Below are positions 43,161-53,555 of a DNA stretch of 64,000 nucleotides, piece after piece (the first letter of the stretch is position 1; every line of letters begins with the position of its first letter). The stretch covers positions 766,485 through 830,484 of the forward strand of contig NW_015622542.1 in NCBI RefSeq assembly GCF_000835495.1. Reading direction: 5' to 3'. The stretch is from Cladophialophora immunda (Eukaryota; Ascomycota; Eurotiomycetes; Chaetothyriales; Herpotrichiellaceae). The notes under the pieces are model-generated. The model did no database searches. It was given only the letters and a program-made list of their open reading frames with translations, and was not told the origin of the DNA. Both the position numbers and the translations under genes were made by a program.

Positions 43161-44713
43161 CGAGAGTGAAAGCAGTACGGCCGAGAGCAGAGGGAAACCC
43201 GTTAGGGAAAGCACGCTGAGGAAGGAGAACAATCGATGAGAGCCTTAAACCAGAGATACACAGGGCGTGAATGCTATAGTGACGGCTGCAAACCACGTTC
43301 TGGGCAAGGTTTCTAGCCTCAACTACCAAGTATAGCGAGGGAGGGGCGGCATACTTATAACCCAGAGGACCAACACAAGGCCGGCCTTCCACCAGGCGTC
43401 CGAATGAAGGGGGTAGAGATCCATCACTGCCACGCAAGAGAGCAGCACAGGAGGCGCCCAACTAAGCAGCTCGAGCACATTAGAGCGGGCGACGGAATGG
43501 GATCCCCTGGCATCTCGAACGGGCCCCGTCGTCTAAAGTTGACGAAAGTTGGTGTTGTGAATGAAAAGGAAGGACGAAGGACCAAGTGCTCAGGCAGTCC
43601 TCAGGGAGCGCTCAGGGAGCGGCAGGTGAGCCGAGGGTGAGCAAAGCGGCGAGCGGCTAATCAAAAAGAGAAGACGGACGACAGGTTTTTCGCCCGCGAC
43701 TACCTATGTAGCCAAGTAGCGTTCACGCAAGGGGCAAGCGGAAGCGCGGGCGCACAGCAGCAACCCAGAAGTTCCTCCTCGCCGCCAACGAGTTTCGCGA
43801 CGGGCATGGACAGGGAGGCGTCGCTATAGGCAGCTTGGTCGGGTGTCGGTGAGTAAGCTGGATACCTCCGTACGTAAGTTTCGGCCCTGCTCCCCTGGAA
43901 AATCGGGATTTGAGGGCGAGAACGTTGAGAGGGATACATGGACAAAAGATTCATTCCGACATGATCGTGTGTTGTGTCTAGATTCTAGAACCACGATCAT
44001 CGCCGATCTTGTCCCAACGATATCGAGATCTCGAAGGTCGGAGAGGGAGAGAGCAAAGGAAAACCTAGCCCAGATAGAGTCGAGCCCATATGTCCCAGGC
44101 ATTGCCTCTCCACTGTAGGCCAGATGGTTTAGCCTAGAGGGACATGCTCTAGCGGGGCGTGGGTTGTGGAGAGTATCTATCTACTAGGTAATAGGTATTC
44201 TATATGAAGCTGCCCTCGCGTGTTATATCCCATGCAGCCTCGTCAGAGCGGTTCGTTCTTCCCGTTGCCCAGATCGCCTTCGACGTCTAAAGCCTTCCGT
44301 GCCATATATGTGCTCGCTGAATTCGTCCCTCGCTATCAAACACTTGACAAAGCTGGTGTGGCTGGCCGGCCCCCGTCAGATGGGCCTCCTTTAGTTGTCC
44401 GCGGCGATGCTCCGCCAGCTAAACTCCAACGAGGCCTTATTAACGAGCCTCGCATATCTGAGCTACCGGGGCTGCATGGCCCCTAGCTTGGTTCAGAGCC
44501 TACAGGAACCCTGTCGACGTGTGCAGAGGACCCGTTCGACTCGGTGGCTCCGGGTCTCGATTCGGCGGAAAGGAAAGTCGTGGTTGTCTAGAACAATGCA
44601 TATATCCGTTTTACCAGGAGCCGTGATCGTTTTTCGTGCCTCTCGTTCTCCTCCGTTCACAGCCTCATCCCGCATCTCGCGCTGTCGTCCACATCTCCCA
44701 TCAACGCTTCGAT
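43161..44713. other. Candidate 5' end of the Starship and junction with host chromosome
   Basis: No supported gene. This 1.5-kb stretch separates the captain start from the 3' end of a host metabolic gene. Captains lie close to the 5' edge of their element, so the insertion junction and terminal repeat should be here. Composition changes from A+T-rich to G+C-rich around 43.3-43.7 kb. GTAA motifs (TTAC on the captain strand, a common Starship target core) occur near 43852 and 43873, but one end alone cannot define the junction. Confidence 0.45.
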
Positions 44714-46015
44714 TCACAGCCAAACTGCTGTCGCTGCTCCCGCACCGTTGGGGAGCTTCGTCCTCGCAACCTCTTTGAATTCCTCGCCATCCCAGCCCAA
44801 CACAAACACAAATCCTTCCTCGCTATCCGTCATGGCAAGATACTCGACTCCATCAACGGTTGGACCGGGTTGGATTGCATTCGCCCAGCCGCCACTCGTA
44901 GGTGTCTCCCACAAATACTGCAAGCCACGGAAGAACGGCTTCCATCCGCAGTCCGAGTCCTTGGTGGGGTGTCGGATTGGTATTCTCCAGGTGGAATGAG
45001 GTGGGAATGAATCGTCGATCACACCTTCATCGGTCAACTTATAAACTGCGACATATCCCTTGTCCCCCTTGTTCAGTGCTCGTGTACTGGCGTACAAATA
45101 CTTCGGTTTGTCCCCTGAGGAGAGACTCGTCCGTACTTCGTCAGCCCAGTATCCTATGCTTCCAGTCCCAGCAGGAACGATGTTAACACCATCTTCATGC
45201 ACTAGATTCACGCCGTGGTTCGTGGCAGAGAAGATATCCACCCTGAAACTGTGTTCTTGCAAGCAATAAACGATTTTCCCATTCGGGTGAGGCCAGGCGT
45301 GTCTCGGTCCATCGTGAGGGTCAGGCGAGATGTGTTTCTCTCCCAGCGCTAGTTTTCCCGTCTTAGGGTCAACCGAGAATGTCCAGATACAGTTTCGCCC
45401 AATGTCGGCAACGTAAAGAGCTCGGCCATCGGGCGAGAGATCTGCGGAGTGGGCGCCGTGGCGAAGTCCTCCAAAGTCCATGACACTGCCATCATCACGC
45501 TGTCCCTCTTCGTCCACAAAACTAAGAAGTTGCAGTGGTTGGATCTCGGAGGGATTCCCGCCCCGAACGCCATTCACTCGAACATGTTCGGACTTCACTT
45601 GAGCGTCCTCAGACTTTAGAGGGGCGATAATGTTCCCGGTTTTCGGATCCAGGCTAAACACTTCTCCTGTGCCTCCACCGGCCGAATACAGAGCTATGTC
45701 GCTCGCCGTGACGTAACCACTGCGAGATCGAGTCTGGGCACTCCCTAGGAGCTGGATGTCTGTCGGGGACTTGACGACATAAGCGGCCACGGCGGGGGGC
45801 TCTGTCCACGCCGTGGCGTAGAGATTCCGCGTCCCGTCCTCTTTGGGTGGGGAGAGATGAAGCCACGAGTGCGACCCGATGGCAGGGGTGCGGTGCAGTA
45901 TTTCGAGTTTGCCCGCCCCTTCACGGTCTTCCAAACGTCCGGGAGAGGTGAATCTCAGTGTGTAGAGCTCAGGAGTGTCGAACGTGCCGACGAGGAAGTC
46001 GAAAGTCTGGGGCAT
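44714..46015 (-). CDS. 3-carboxy-cis,cis-muconate cyclase (lactonase-type propeller)
   Basis: Single exon, 433 residues. The sequence fits the seven-bladed beta-propeller lactonase family: MPQTFDFLVGTFDTPELYTL at the start, DIALYSAGGGTGEVFSLDPK, RHGAHSADLSPDGRALYVAD, WTFSVDPKTGKLALGEKHIS, RHAWPHPNGKIVYCLQEHS and SGGWANAIQPGPTVDGVEYL. Family role: fungal carboxymuconate lactonizing enzyme, which closes 3-carboxy-cis,cis-muconate to the muconolactone in the beta-ketoadipate pathway for aromatic-acid catabolism, in the cytosol. Length is slightly above the usual ~370-400. I regard it as the first host gene to the right of the mobile element. Confidence 0.85.
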   Translation of the reverse strand: MPQTFDFLVGTFDTPELYTLRFTSPGRLEDREGAGKLEILHRTPAIGSHSWLHLSPPKEDGTRNLYATAWTEPPAVAAYVVKSPTDIQLLGSAQTRSRSGYVTASDIALYSAGGGTGEVFSLDPKTGNIIAPLKSEDAQVKSEHVRVNGVRGGNPSEIQPLQLLSFVDEEGQRDDGSVMDFGGLRHGAHSADLSPDGRALYVADIGRNCIWTFSVDPKTGKLALGEKHISPDPHDGPRHAWPHPNGKIVYCLQEHSFRVDIFSATNHGVNLVHEDGVNIVPAGTGSIGYWADEVRTSLSSGDKPKYLYASTRALNKGDKGYVAVYKLTDEGVIDDSFPPHSTWRIPIRHPTKDSDCGWKPFFRGLQYLWETPTSGGWANAIQPGPTVDGVEYLAMTDSEEGFVFVLGWDGEEFKEVARTKLPNGAGAATAVWL

Positions 46016-48002
46016 GTTTCGGGGTTTCGGGTTTTTGTATTGTTTGGTCAGATGTCCGATGAATCTGGGGGTATTGTTGTTTGTTTGGAGGTATCAGGGA
46101 GGCTTCGCACGGTTTTCTTAGCTTTCGATCTCCCGCCTCCCTTTTCCTGCACGCCGAAGCGCTCGGGTCCGCTTGGGCGGGATTGTTGGAAGTCAGCTTT
46201 TATGGATATTTGTCAATCGGATCAAGCCCTATTCGCGAGTGGGAGCCGCAACCGGGAGGTGGGCTACCTTGACTTCCGGCCGTCGGGATGAGTCTCTGTT
46301 GGCCGACGACAAGGACGAGCTTCCATCCCTTGGATCTATCGACCTAGGCCGCAGCTTTGGAGAGATGACAAGAGATAGAGATCCAAGTTGATGCCCCTAT
46401 AAGAAGGTCAACGACGTCCAGAAGGTAATGAGCTGGCCATGGAACGTCCTGCGCAGTTACACATTCGGATCGGGACCGGGTGCCGGACTTTAGTTTCTCC
46501 GAGACGCCTATCCGATGGTCTCCCCGCATTCCGACATTGTCAGCCTCGCGTGCCTCGTCAGCGGCGGGGGAACTTGAGGTATTTCATCTCTACTTAATAC
46601 CGCTCGAACTACAATCATGCTAGGCATTAGGTTGGAGAAGAGGTGATAACCAGAGAATGAACAGCCAGGCGTAGCCTGGATATTGCTTGTGGAGTCTGTT
46701 TGTCGCGATGCCCGCCAAGGTCATGCCGACTCACCTAGCAACTCGTCAGCCTCGCCAATGTCCCTAGCACTTCCCTCAGCAGAATCGACACATAGCGGCA
46801 GAATTTGCAGCGCTATCAGGCCAAGGCGAGTGAATCGCATCCCACAATTGACCACTTTTTATCACACACACAGAGATCAACAAAGACGCTAAAGAACGCT
46901 AAAAAGAACCCAGAGCAAGAAAGAAAAGGACAAAGCCCAAAAAACTTCCTCGCCGAGCCCGACAATCTCACTTACCAAGTGATGATCGAGGTTCAGAGCG
47001 AACAAGCGAAAACTCCTCCCGTTTCACCACCTACCCCCTATATCGATAGGGGGAGATTGTGCAATGGGACTGGCTTTACTTCTTCACATATCCGTTGATG
47101 GAATCGTTTGGGGAACGCCGCAGGCCACTTACAGGTGGATTCTACCCTCCTCCTCCTCCTCCTCCTCCTCCTCCTCCTGCCATCCCGCCATGGGCGGTGT
47201 TGGCCTGAGGGAGAGAGTGGAGGGAGCAACTATCCAACGCCGGATTGTAGGGAAAGAATGCGCGATGGAAAATGATGTAAATAAATTACACGGTGGGGAG
47301 GGCGAGGGGAAGAAAACAAGCATGTGATGATGATGTGAGTAGGTAGTGATTGTGGAGGAGAGTGAAGTAGCAGGGACACACAACTACAATCATACAAAGC
47401 TCGTGATATGCCACTTTCTTTACTTGAAATAGAATAGAAGAGCTCCTTGGTGACCCCGCTTATGGTGGCTTTCCTGGTCCACGGAGTCCATGTGGCGAGA
47501 CTTCAATTGTCCACAGATTGTCTGCGGCACTCTGCCCCAAATCGCCAGGGATGCAACGCCCCTATAATGGTGGCAGGACGAGTGAGAGGAAGTGTTCTCG
47601 GTCAAAAGTGGGTAAATCATTCGAGGTGACAAGAGCAAACGAGAGAAACTGGGCAACATCAGAATGCGACACAATCCACTCCTCAACGCGCGATGATAGA
47701 CATGAGATGCTTCTCGTGTTACCGCAAATATGGGGTGTTTCAGCCAAGCAGAGGTAAGCAAAGTCGTCGTTATACGAAGGTGTAGTCGTACGAAGTCGTG
47801 GTGGAAGTCTCTGTCCGGAGGCATCCCGACACAAATGCAATTCATGTTAGCGCAAATCAGTGTTGATGGGCCATACGTTTTCTGCAAAACCATTGAATTG
47901 CGGTCACTTCTCTAGGTTTACAACGCTCTTCCTGTACAGACTCCAGACACCCATCAAGCCGAATGGCGAGGCGTCTCAACCTCGAACGACGGCCATAATC
48001 CA
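46016..48002. other. Intergenic region with a CTC microsatellite
   Basis: No supported gene. A (TCC)n tract lies at about 47146-47178, and the sequence contains the promoter of the muconate cyclase (right side of 46015). The long open minus-strand frame at 47420-47893 has random composition. Confidence 0.5.
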
Positions 48003-48857
48003 TTACTTGGCTCCGTGGACAAACACTCGTTCCTCGAGCGGCTTGAAAGTCTTGGGGTAGGGTTCGGCAGCGGGTTTGCCAAAGACCAGCTGTGCTTTCA
48101 AGCTCCAGTTGTTGGGCACGTTCCAGGTCGCCGCAATCTTTTCGTCAATCAGGGGGTTATAGTGCTGCAGGTTTGCGCCAAAGCCTTCCTTCTCCAAAGC
48201 TGTCCACACTGTTTCCCACTTAGTCAGCCCAGAACGACGAAAGAGGGAGTGTCAGACGATGTAAGGGGGTTGCTTACAAACATATTGATGCATGGCATTC
48301 GTATGCTCACTCCATTGAGGGAACTTGTCGGCATAGAGGGGGAAGGATTCCTGCAGCTTGGCGACATCCTTGGGCTCCTCGTAGAACAGAATGGTGCCAT
48401 AGCCGGCCTTGAAGCCCTCGAGCTTCTTTTCCGAAGCAGGCCACGCCTCGGCTGGAGCGACCGACTTGACGACGGGGATAACAATATCCCCCCACAGTTT
48501 CTTGTGCTCCTCGTTCAGCAGGACAACCACACGGGTGGACTGCGAGTTGAAAGAGCTGGGCACGTGCGTGACGGCTGCATTGACAAGTTCGTGGATCTTG
48601 GAGTCGGGAATTGGAGACTCGCTCGAGAGAGCGTAGTAGGTGCGGCGGGACTTGACAGCGTCAAAGAAAGCGTCTGATGACATTTTGCTGGTCGTTGAGG
48701 TGAATGGGCGAGCCTGTGACGATGAGTTTGGGAGACGTGTAGCAATTGAAGGACCGTTGTTGAGGGAGTGTTTGTGAAGTGGAAGAAGGACGGATGCCGC
48801 GCGCAGTGGCCTGACTCTTAAATATCTGCAAGTCTGAGATGGCGCTGTAAGACGCAT
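48003..48857 (-). CDS. Mitochondrial nitroreductase, Frm2/Hbn1 type
   Basis: Exon 1 48857-48278 and exon 2 48208-48003 flank a 69-nt intron (GTAAGC … ACAG), giving 261 residues. The first ~58 residues (MRLTAPSQTCRYLRVRPLRA … ARPFTSTTSK) are Arg/Ser/Leu-rich without acids, a typical mitochondrial presequence; an internal start at MSSDAFFDAVKSRRTYYAL (48683) would give a cytosolic form. Domain features: FFDAVKSRRTYYALSSESPI, HVPSSFNSQSTRVVVLL (FMN binding), GYGTILFYEEPKDV, and GFGANLQHYNPLIDE with NWSLKAQLVFGKPA. Role: FMN-dependent NAD(P)H reductase of the nitroreductase superfamily, implicated in fatty-acid signalling and oxidative-stress response in yeast. Confidence 0.85.
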
Positions 48858-49938
48858 GCTGCTCTTTCTGGTCTTGTCTTTCCGATCTTTACGGATTGTA
48901 CCGATCCTGACACAATCCAGGTCCACGAGATGGAGCCAAACGCAGGGCGAAGGACAGGTGCTTTAAAAAGTGGAGGGGTTCGCTGAAGGGACAGATTGGA
49001 TCGGATACGAAGTGATGGAAGATTCGATGGCCACCTAAGTTAGTTAGCCAGTGGCATGCACAGTGGGTGATTCAATGGCTCCGTGGCTCCGTGGCTCCGT
49101 GGGCCCGTAGCAGCTTCTTGCAAGGCTGGAAGTCATTCCGCGCTTTGTCAGTTCTGGTTGGTGATGATGCCGTAAGCGGCGAGAATTGCGTCAAGATGAA
49201 TCGGGCGACGGTGGATGGAGAGGATGGCGATGCTGGCGAGGAGGCAGAAGCTGTGATTCGTGACTGCGCCCAAGATGGGAGAAATTTTGATTGACTCGAG
49301 AGCCACAATGTGGAGCTGTGCGTCGGTCGACGAGAGTGAGCGTTCGGCAGTTCAACCCTCCGCTGCTTGATTAACCGCCTGTTGTCAGCGAACTTGTTCT
49401 TTTCGTCAAGAGATGGTGTTTCTTCGTTTCATACGGCTGCGGTGAAGCTGCCTGGTCCAGCTGGTGTCCAGTCGCCAATGCTTCCCTACTCGGAGCGAGG
49501 AATTGGTCGCGACCGTCTAGGCATACCGATTCCTTGTATCAACTCCAATGCGTTGATGGGCCATGTCGATTGTTCGACTAGACCTGAGGAAACAGACAAA
49601 TGCAAGACCCTATATAGCTTCAAATCAGCCACACCCGTCTGCCCTCGGACTCTCGGGCCATGATTTTGGGCGAAATTCGTCCGACGCTTTCCCTGAACAT
49701 GCCAGATATCCACGATCTGCTACGGTGCCCCAGAGAGCAAGCGACATATCAGAGAACAATCTGCTATTTTGGAATCATATATAGTGCCAATAATGCCTCT
49801 CGCGATACCAATCGCGGGCATTCCACTTTCCGCTCTCTAAGGAGTCCCTTTTCGACGGCGCACCGAAGACTCCACCCAAAGATAAAGATTCCTTTTTCAT
49901 CCGTAGCTCAGGTTTGGTCTTGCTGAAGCAGTGGCGTC
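48858..49938. other. Intergenic region; 8-bp tandem repeat
   Basis: Contains the nitroreductase promoter and the 3' region of the MFS gene. Three exact copies of an 8-bp unit (GGCTCCGT) lie at 49077-49100. No supported gene. Confidence 0.5.
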
Positions 49939-52067
49939 CTATGCACTCTTCTCTGGATCACCAGCACCCGTGGTAGTCGTCACTAGACTACCGTTCGTGC
50001 GAGTTCTCCTCGACCGCACCTCCAAATCGTGGTGCGCACGACTGCGAGTAGCATGCAGAGCGGCCATGTTCGTTTCCTGTTCATCCTCTTCGCCGCTACT
50101 CTCTTCGTCCACGGGTTTCCGAATCGCCATGGTCGGTGCAAATTTGGATCTTTGGCGGAGCTTCTTGCCAAAGAAGTAGAAGCACACGGGGATCGGGACG
50201 CAGAGAGCAGCTATGCAACCAAGAAGCGTGCCGGCCCACTCAATACCGAGGTTGTCGAACATTTGGCGCGCGAAAAGCGGAAATCCTGCTGCGAGACACG
50301 ATCGCAGAAAGGTATTCGCCGCAATGGCAGAGGCAGCACTTAATATGGTCAGTGCGATCCGGAACAAGGAGACAATGGGGAACTTCAAACTTACAACATG
50401 AGGTACGAGTCGATAATGTAGTTGAAACAACAGATGAAAATAGCCAACAGACCAAACCCGGTGAACAGTCCAGACAGGGTCGGAACAATCCAATGGATCG
50501 ATGCCTTGTAGCCTGTCCAGCCAAACCAGAAAAGACCAGCGGCGAACAGCACTCCACCGATCATGACCGGTGGTAGGCGCCACTCTGGGACTGGAATTCC
50601 GCCATTGGCCGCAAGCTTCTTGTTATAGGCCTTGGAATCCCAAATGATATAACCTGCGACAATAAAGATTCCACAGACCATTCCAAAAAATGGTAAGCCC
50701 GCCACACCAGGAGTGATGTGGTGGACGCCCTGGAAAACTAGAGGGTAGGCCGTCAGGAAGCAGTACAACAGGCCATAAATGAATGACATGTAGCAGGTGA
50801 TGGCAAGAATGATGGGCTCCGAGATCAGCAGTCGAATCGGACGAGAAAAATTCTTAGTGATGAGTTCTTTGAAGTCCACCTCAACTTCTTCTTGCTTCGC
50901 ATGGATGCCCCAATTCTTAGTTCGGCGTCGCAGTTCGGCGGCTTTACCCACCAGGACGACTGGGGCGTAGGACTCGTGGATGAAGAGAAAGACCAGGCAT
51001 ACGGCCGCTGAGCCCATAATACCCGGAATGTAAAGGTTCCAGCGCCATCCGAGGTAAGATTTGTTGATAAAACCTCCAATGAATGGTCCTAGCATTGGTC
51101 CCATGAAAACCATCGAGGAGAAGATGACAATCGCGGTGCCTCTTTGCGTGTTGTCAAACATGTCGGCAAATACGGCGGCAACGACAGCCAATGGACACGA
51201 ACCGAAAAATCCGGTAAAGAACCTGGTGATCATGACCGTCTGGAGATCCTTGGCTGTCGCACAACCAAAGCAAAAGACTGAGAAGCCGAACATTGCGATC
51301 AGGATGGGGAGTTTTCGACCTATTCACGCCATGTCAGCTTTGTGGACCGTCTTCTCGCTTCCGACGCCCATTACCTTGCAATTCTGAGAAAGGACCCCAT
51401 ATCAGCGGACCGAACGCGTAACCCAGGACGTAGAGGGATGTGCTAAGGGTAGCCACTTCGGCACTGACTCCGAAATGAGCGGCCACACTGAAGGTGGATG
51501 CGGAGAAAATAGAGGAAGTGAAGGTGCTGCACAAGCAGACATAAGCCAGAATTGCGCCCATGTATAACCTGCAAACCACGTTAGCATGAGCATTTCCAGT
51601 GATCTCACGTCAAACTGCACTCACTTTCTCCGAAAGGGCCAATTTTGAGGATGGAGAGGATCGTCTTTGCCGTCGAACTCTACGACGTACTCTTCCTGCG
51701 CCGGTAGATCGGGAGGATATGGTTTTCCACCGCCGAATTCGGGGAGAGGTTTGGTGTCGGCCTTTGACTTTACACTTGCCCCCACAGTCTGAATTTGCTG
51801 CAAACGATGTGTTTCCGTCCTAAGGTCTTCGATGGGGTGTGTCCTCGTTCTTACAGCCCTCGCGGAAGGTACTGTCGCGCTTGAGGCTCCGGCAGTGGCT
51901 ATTCTGCCCATATCGGGGGCGGTGGATGTGCTGGAACCCGAAGAGCTGGAAATGACCGATTGCTGAGATCTCTGGCTGCGCAATGACCGGCGCTCTTTAC
52001 TTTCATGAGACCATTGGCGCGTGGCCTGGACCTCAGCCCGCTCCATGTCCCGATCGACGATATCCAT
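49939..52067 (-). CDS. MFS transporter, DHA1/polyamine-multidrug type, 653 aa
   Basis: Four exons: 52067-51625, 51568-51375, 51319-50395, 50338-49939, with introns of 55-56 nt, in phase. The N-terminal ~150 residues are disordered (Ser-rich) and end [20 protein letters not shown], the DPxNWP motif common to fungal DHA1 transporters. Twelve TM segments follow: [20 protein letters not shown] shows the antiporter GPLIWGPxSE motif A/C pattern, then [38 protein letters not shown] and [14 protein letters not shown]. The tail is acidic then basic. Family role: proton-driven efflux of polyamines or drugs at the plasma membrane. Substrate cannot be read from sequence. Start at [11 protein letters not shown] (52067). 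Confidence 0.85.
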
Positions 52068-53555
52068 GTTGGCAGATGCGCAAGTTGCCCTTCTCACGTG
52101 TATTCTTGTGTTCGATGCGTCTGAGGAAGCCTGGCCTATGGGGGCAGGTCCTTATGATCTCTGAGGATGTCTCGGTCTCAACGCACCGTACGCGTTTTGC
52201 ACGGTATGAGGTCAGAGGTGGCGATGCGGGTGTGGGGAAGAGTCAGCCAGGCATGTCAAATCGGCGCCGGATCGCGACAATGGAAGCACCGATATGTCGG
52301 GTATGAATGGATATGAACGGGATATGGGAAGCTCGGTGTCCGGCAAGGGTTCAAAAAGCAGCCAGAGAGCAGCCAGAGAGCAGAAACGAGGGTATGGCAG
52401 CCCAGCGTAACGGGTAAATATAATGGAGGGTTAGTCGAGACTGAGGGCGAGAGAGAGAAAGCGAGAACGAAAGAATACACAATTTATCTCAAGACCAAGG
52501 CGATCAGGGGGATAATGGGTAGCTCATGCAGACGATGCGACGGATTCGCCAACGGATACAAGCAAGAAGGATTGTGTGTGCTAAGTGAAGGTTGCAGTAG
52601 TTGGGGGAAAATCGAATTCAATAATGGCGATGATGATGGTGGTGGTGGTGGTTGTTGTTACAGTGGAGTGGGCACCTGTGGGCACCAAGGGTAATGATGA
52701 CACAGCTGCAGGCGTCTGGCGACTGGCCACGGGCGCCCATTGGGGCTTCGCCTGCGCAACAGGACCTGCGCCTCTTTTCTCCCCCGCGACAACCCTTTTT
52801 CCTTCCTCGGCACCTCGATTTGAGTTCCCTTGTAGCGACCACCACCACCTCTGCAGCTCCCGGCTTAGCTTTGAACATCCAGGTGAGATCTATGCTCTTC
52901 GAGGAATAGCCCGCCGAACTGTTGACCATGAATTGCGGCCGCAACAAGCGCACATCAAAAGAGCGAGAGGCCGGTGGGAGGCCCGAAGCCACCATCCTCA
53001 CCAGGTCCTCCCCTGTGCTCCTGGCGATCCCCTGCCACCGCCCGCACATACAGCCGAGTTATCGCGCATGAAGCTCTCTCGCAAGGGATCCCAAGCTCCC
53101 ACCCTGGTGTCAGGGTGGTGTCATGAATCGGTGGGCTTGCTGATTAAGAGCCGTCAACACCGATTAGACTGCGCGCCGGCGCCGACTTAATCTCTCCCTT
53201 CCTCAGACGCCTCAATCGAGTCAATCCTTCCCATCCCCATCCGCTGACAAAGTGACATGTGGAACACTGCGAGAAAGAGACTACCTCGAACTCTAAAAAT
53301 GCCTCTAAGTATCGCCTGTACGCGGCCTCTACCATCGGATTGAAATTACTCAGCGTGCAGCTACCAGCTTTGCCTTTGTACAAGTCTTCGCCGAAGCGAG
53401 TTGGGTCTTGACCCATCATCAGCGTTATGGCACGCCGAGTATCCTACTGGAGGCACCTATTTCTGTTATCTCCGAGTGGTGATAATCACAAGGATTGAAA
53501 ACGTCGGTGATGGTAGGTCTAGGTCTTTGTACCGAGTACAAATCTCAGTCAATGG
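52068..53555. other. Intergenic, promoter region
   Basis: Low-complexity GATGGTGGTGG / TTGTTG runs near 52625-52660. Open frames on both strands here consist of low-complexity residues and look random. Likely regulatory sequence of the MFS gene plus the 3' region of the next one. Confidence 0.5.

Noticed and set aside
43404..44778. Several short frames in the boundary stretch, and a search for tRNA-like folds there
   Set aside because: Frames are short and conflicting; no tRNA acceptor/anticodon arrangement could be drawn.
47420..47893. 157-codon minus-strand frame
   Set aside because: Random composition (many His, Cys and rare residue runs), no conserved pattern.
52585..53190. 201-codon plus-strand frame beginning with Met/Val runs
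   Set aside because: Arises from a GATGGTGGT low-complexity tract; rest of the frame is random.
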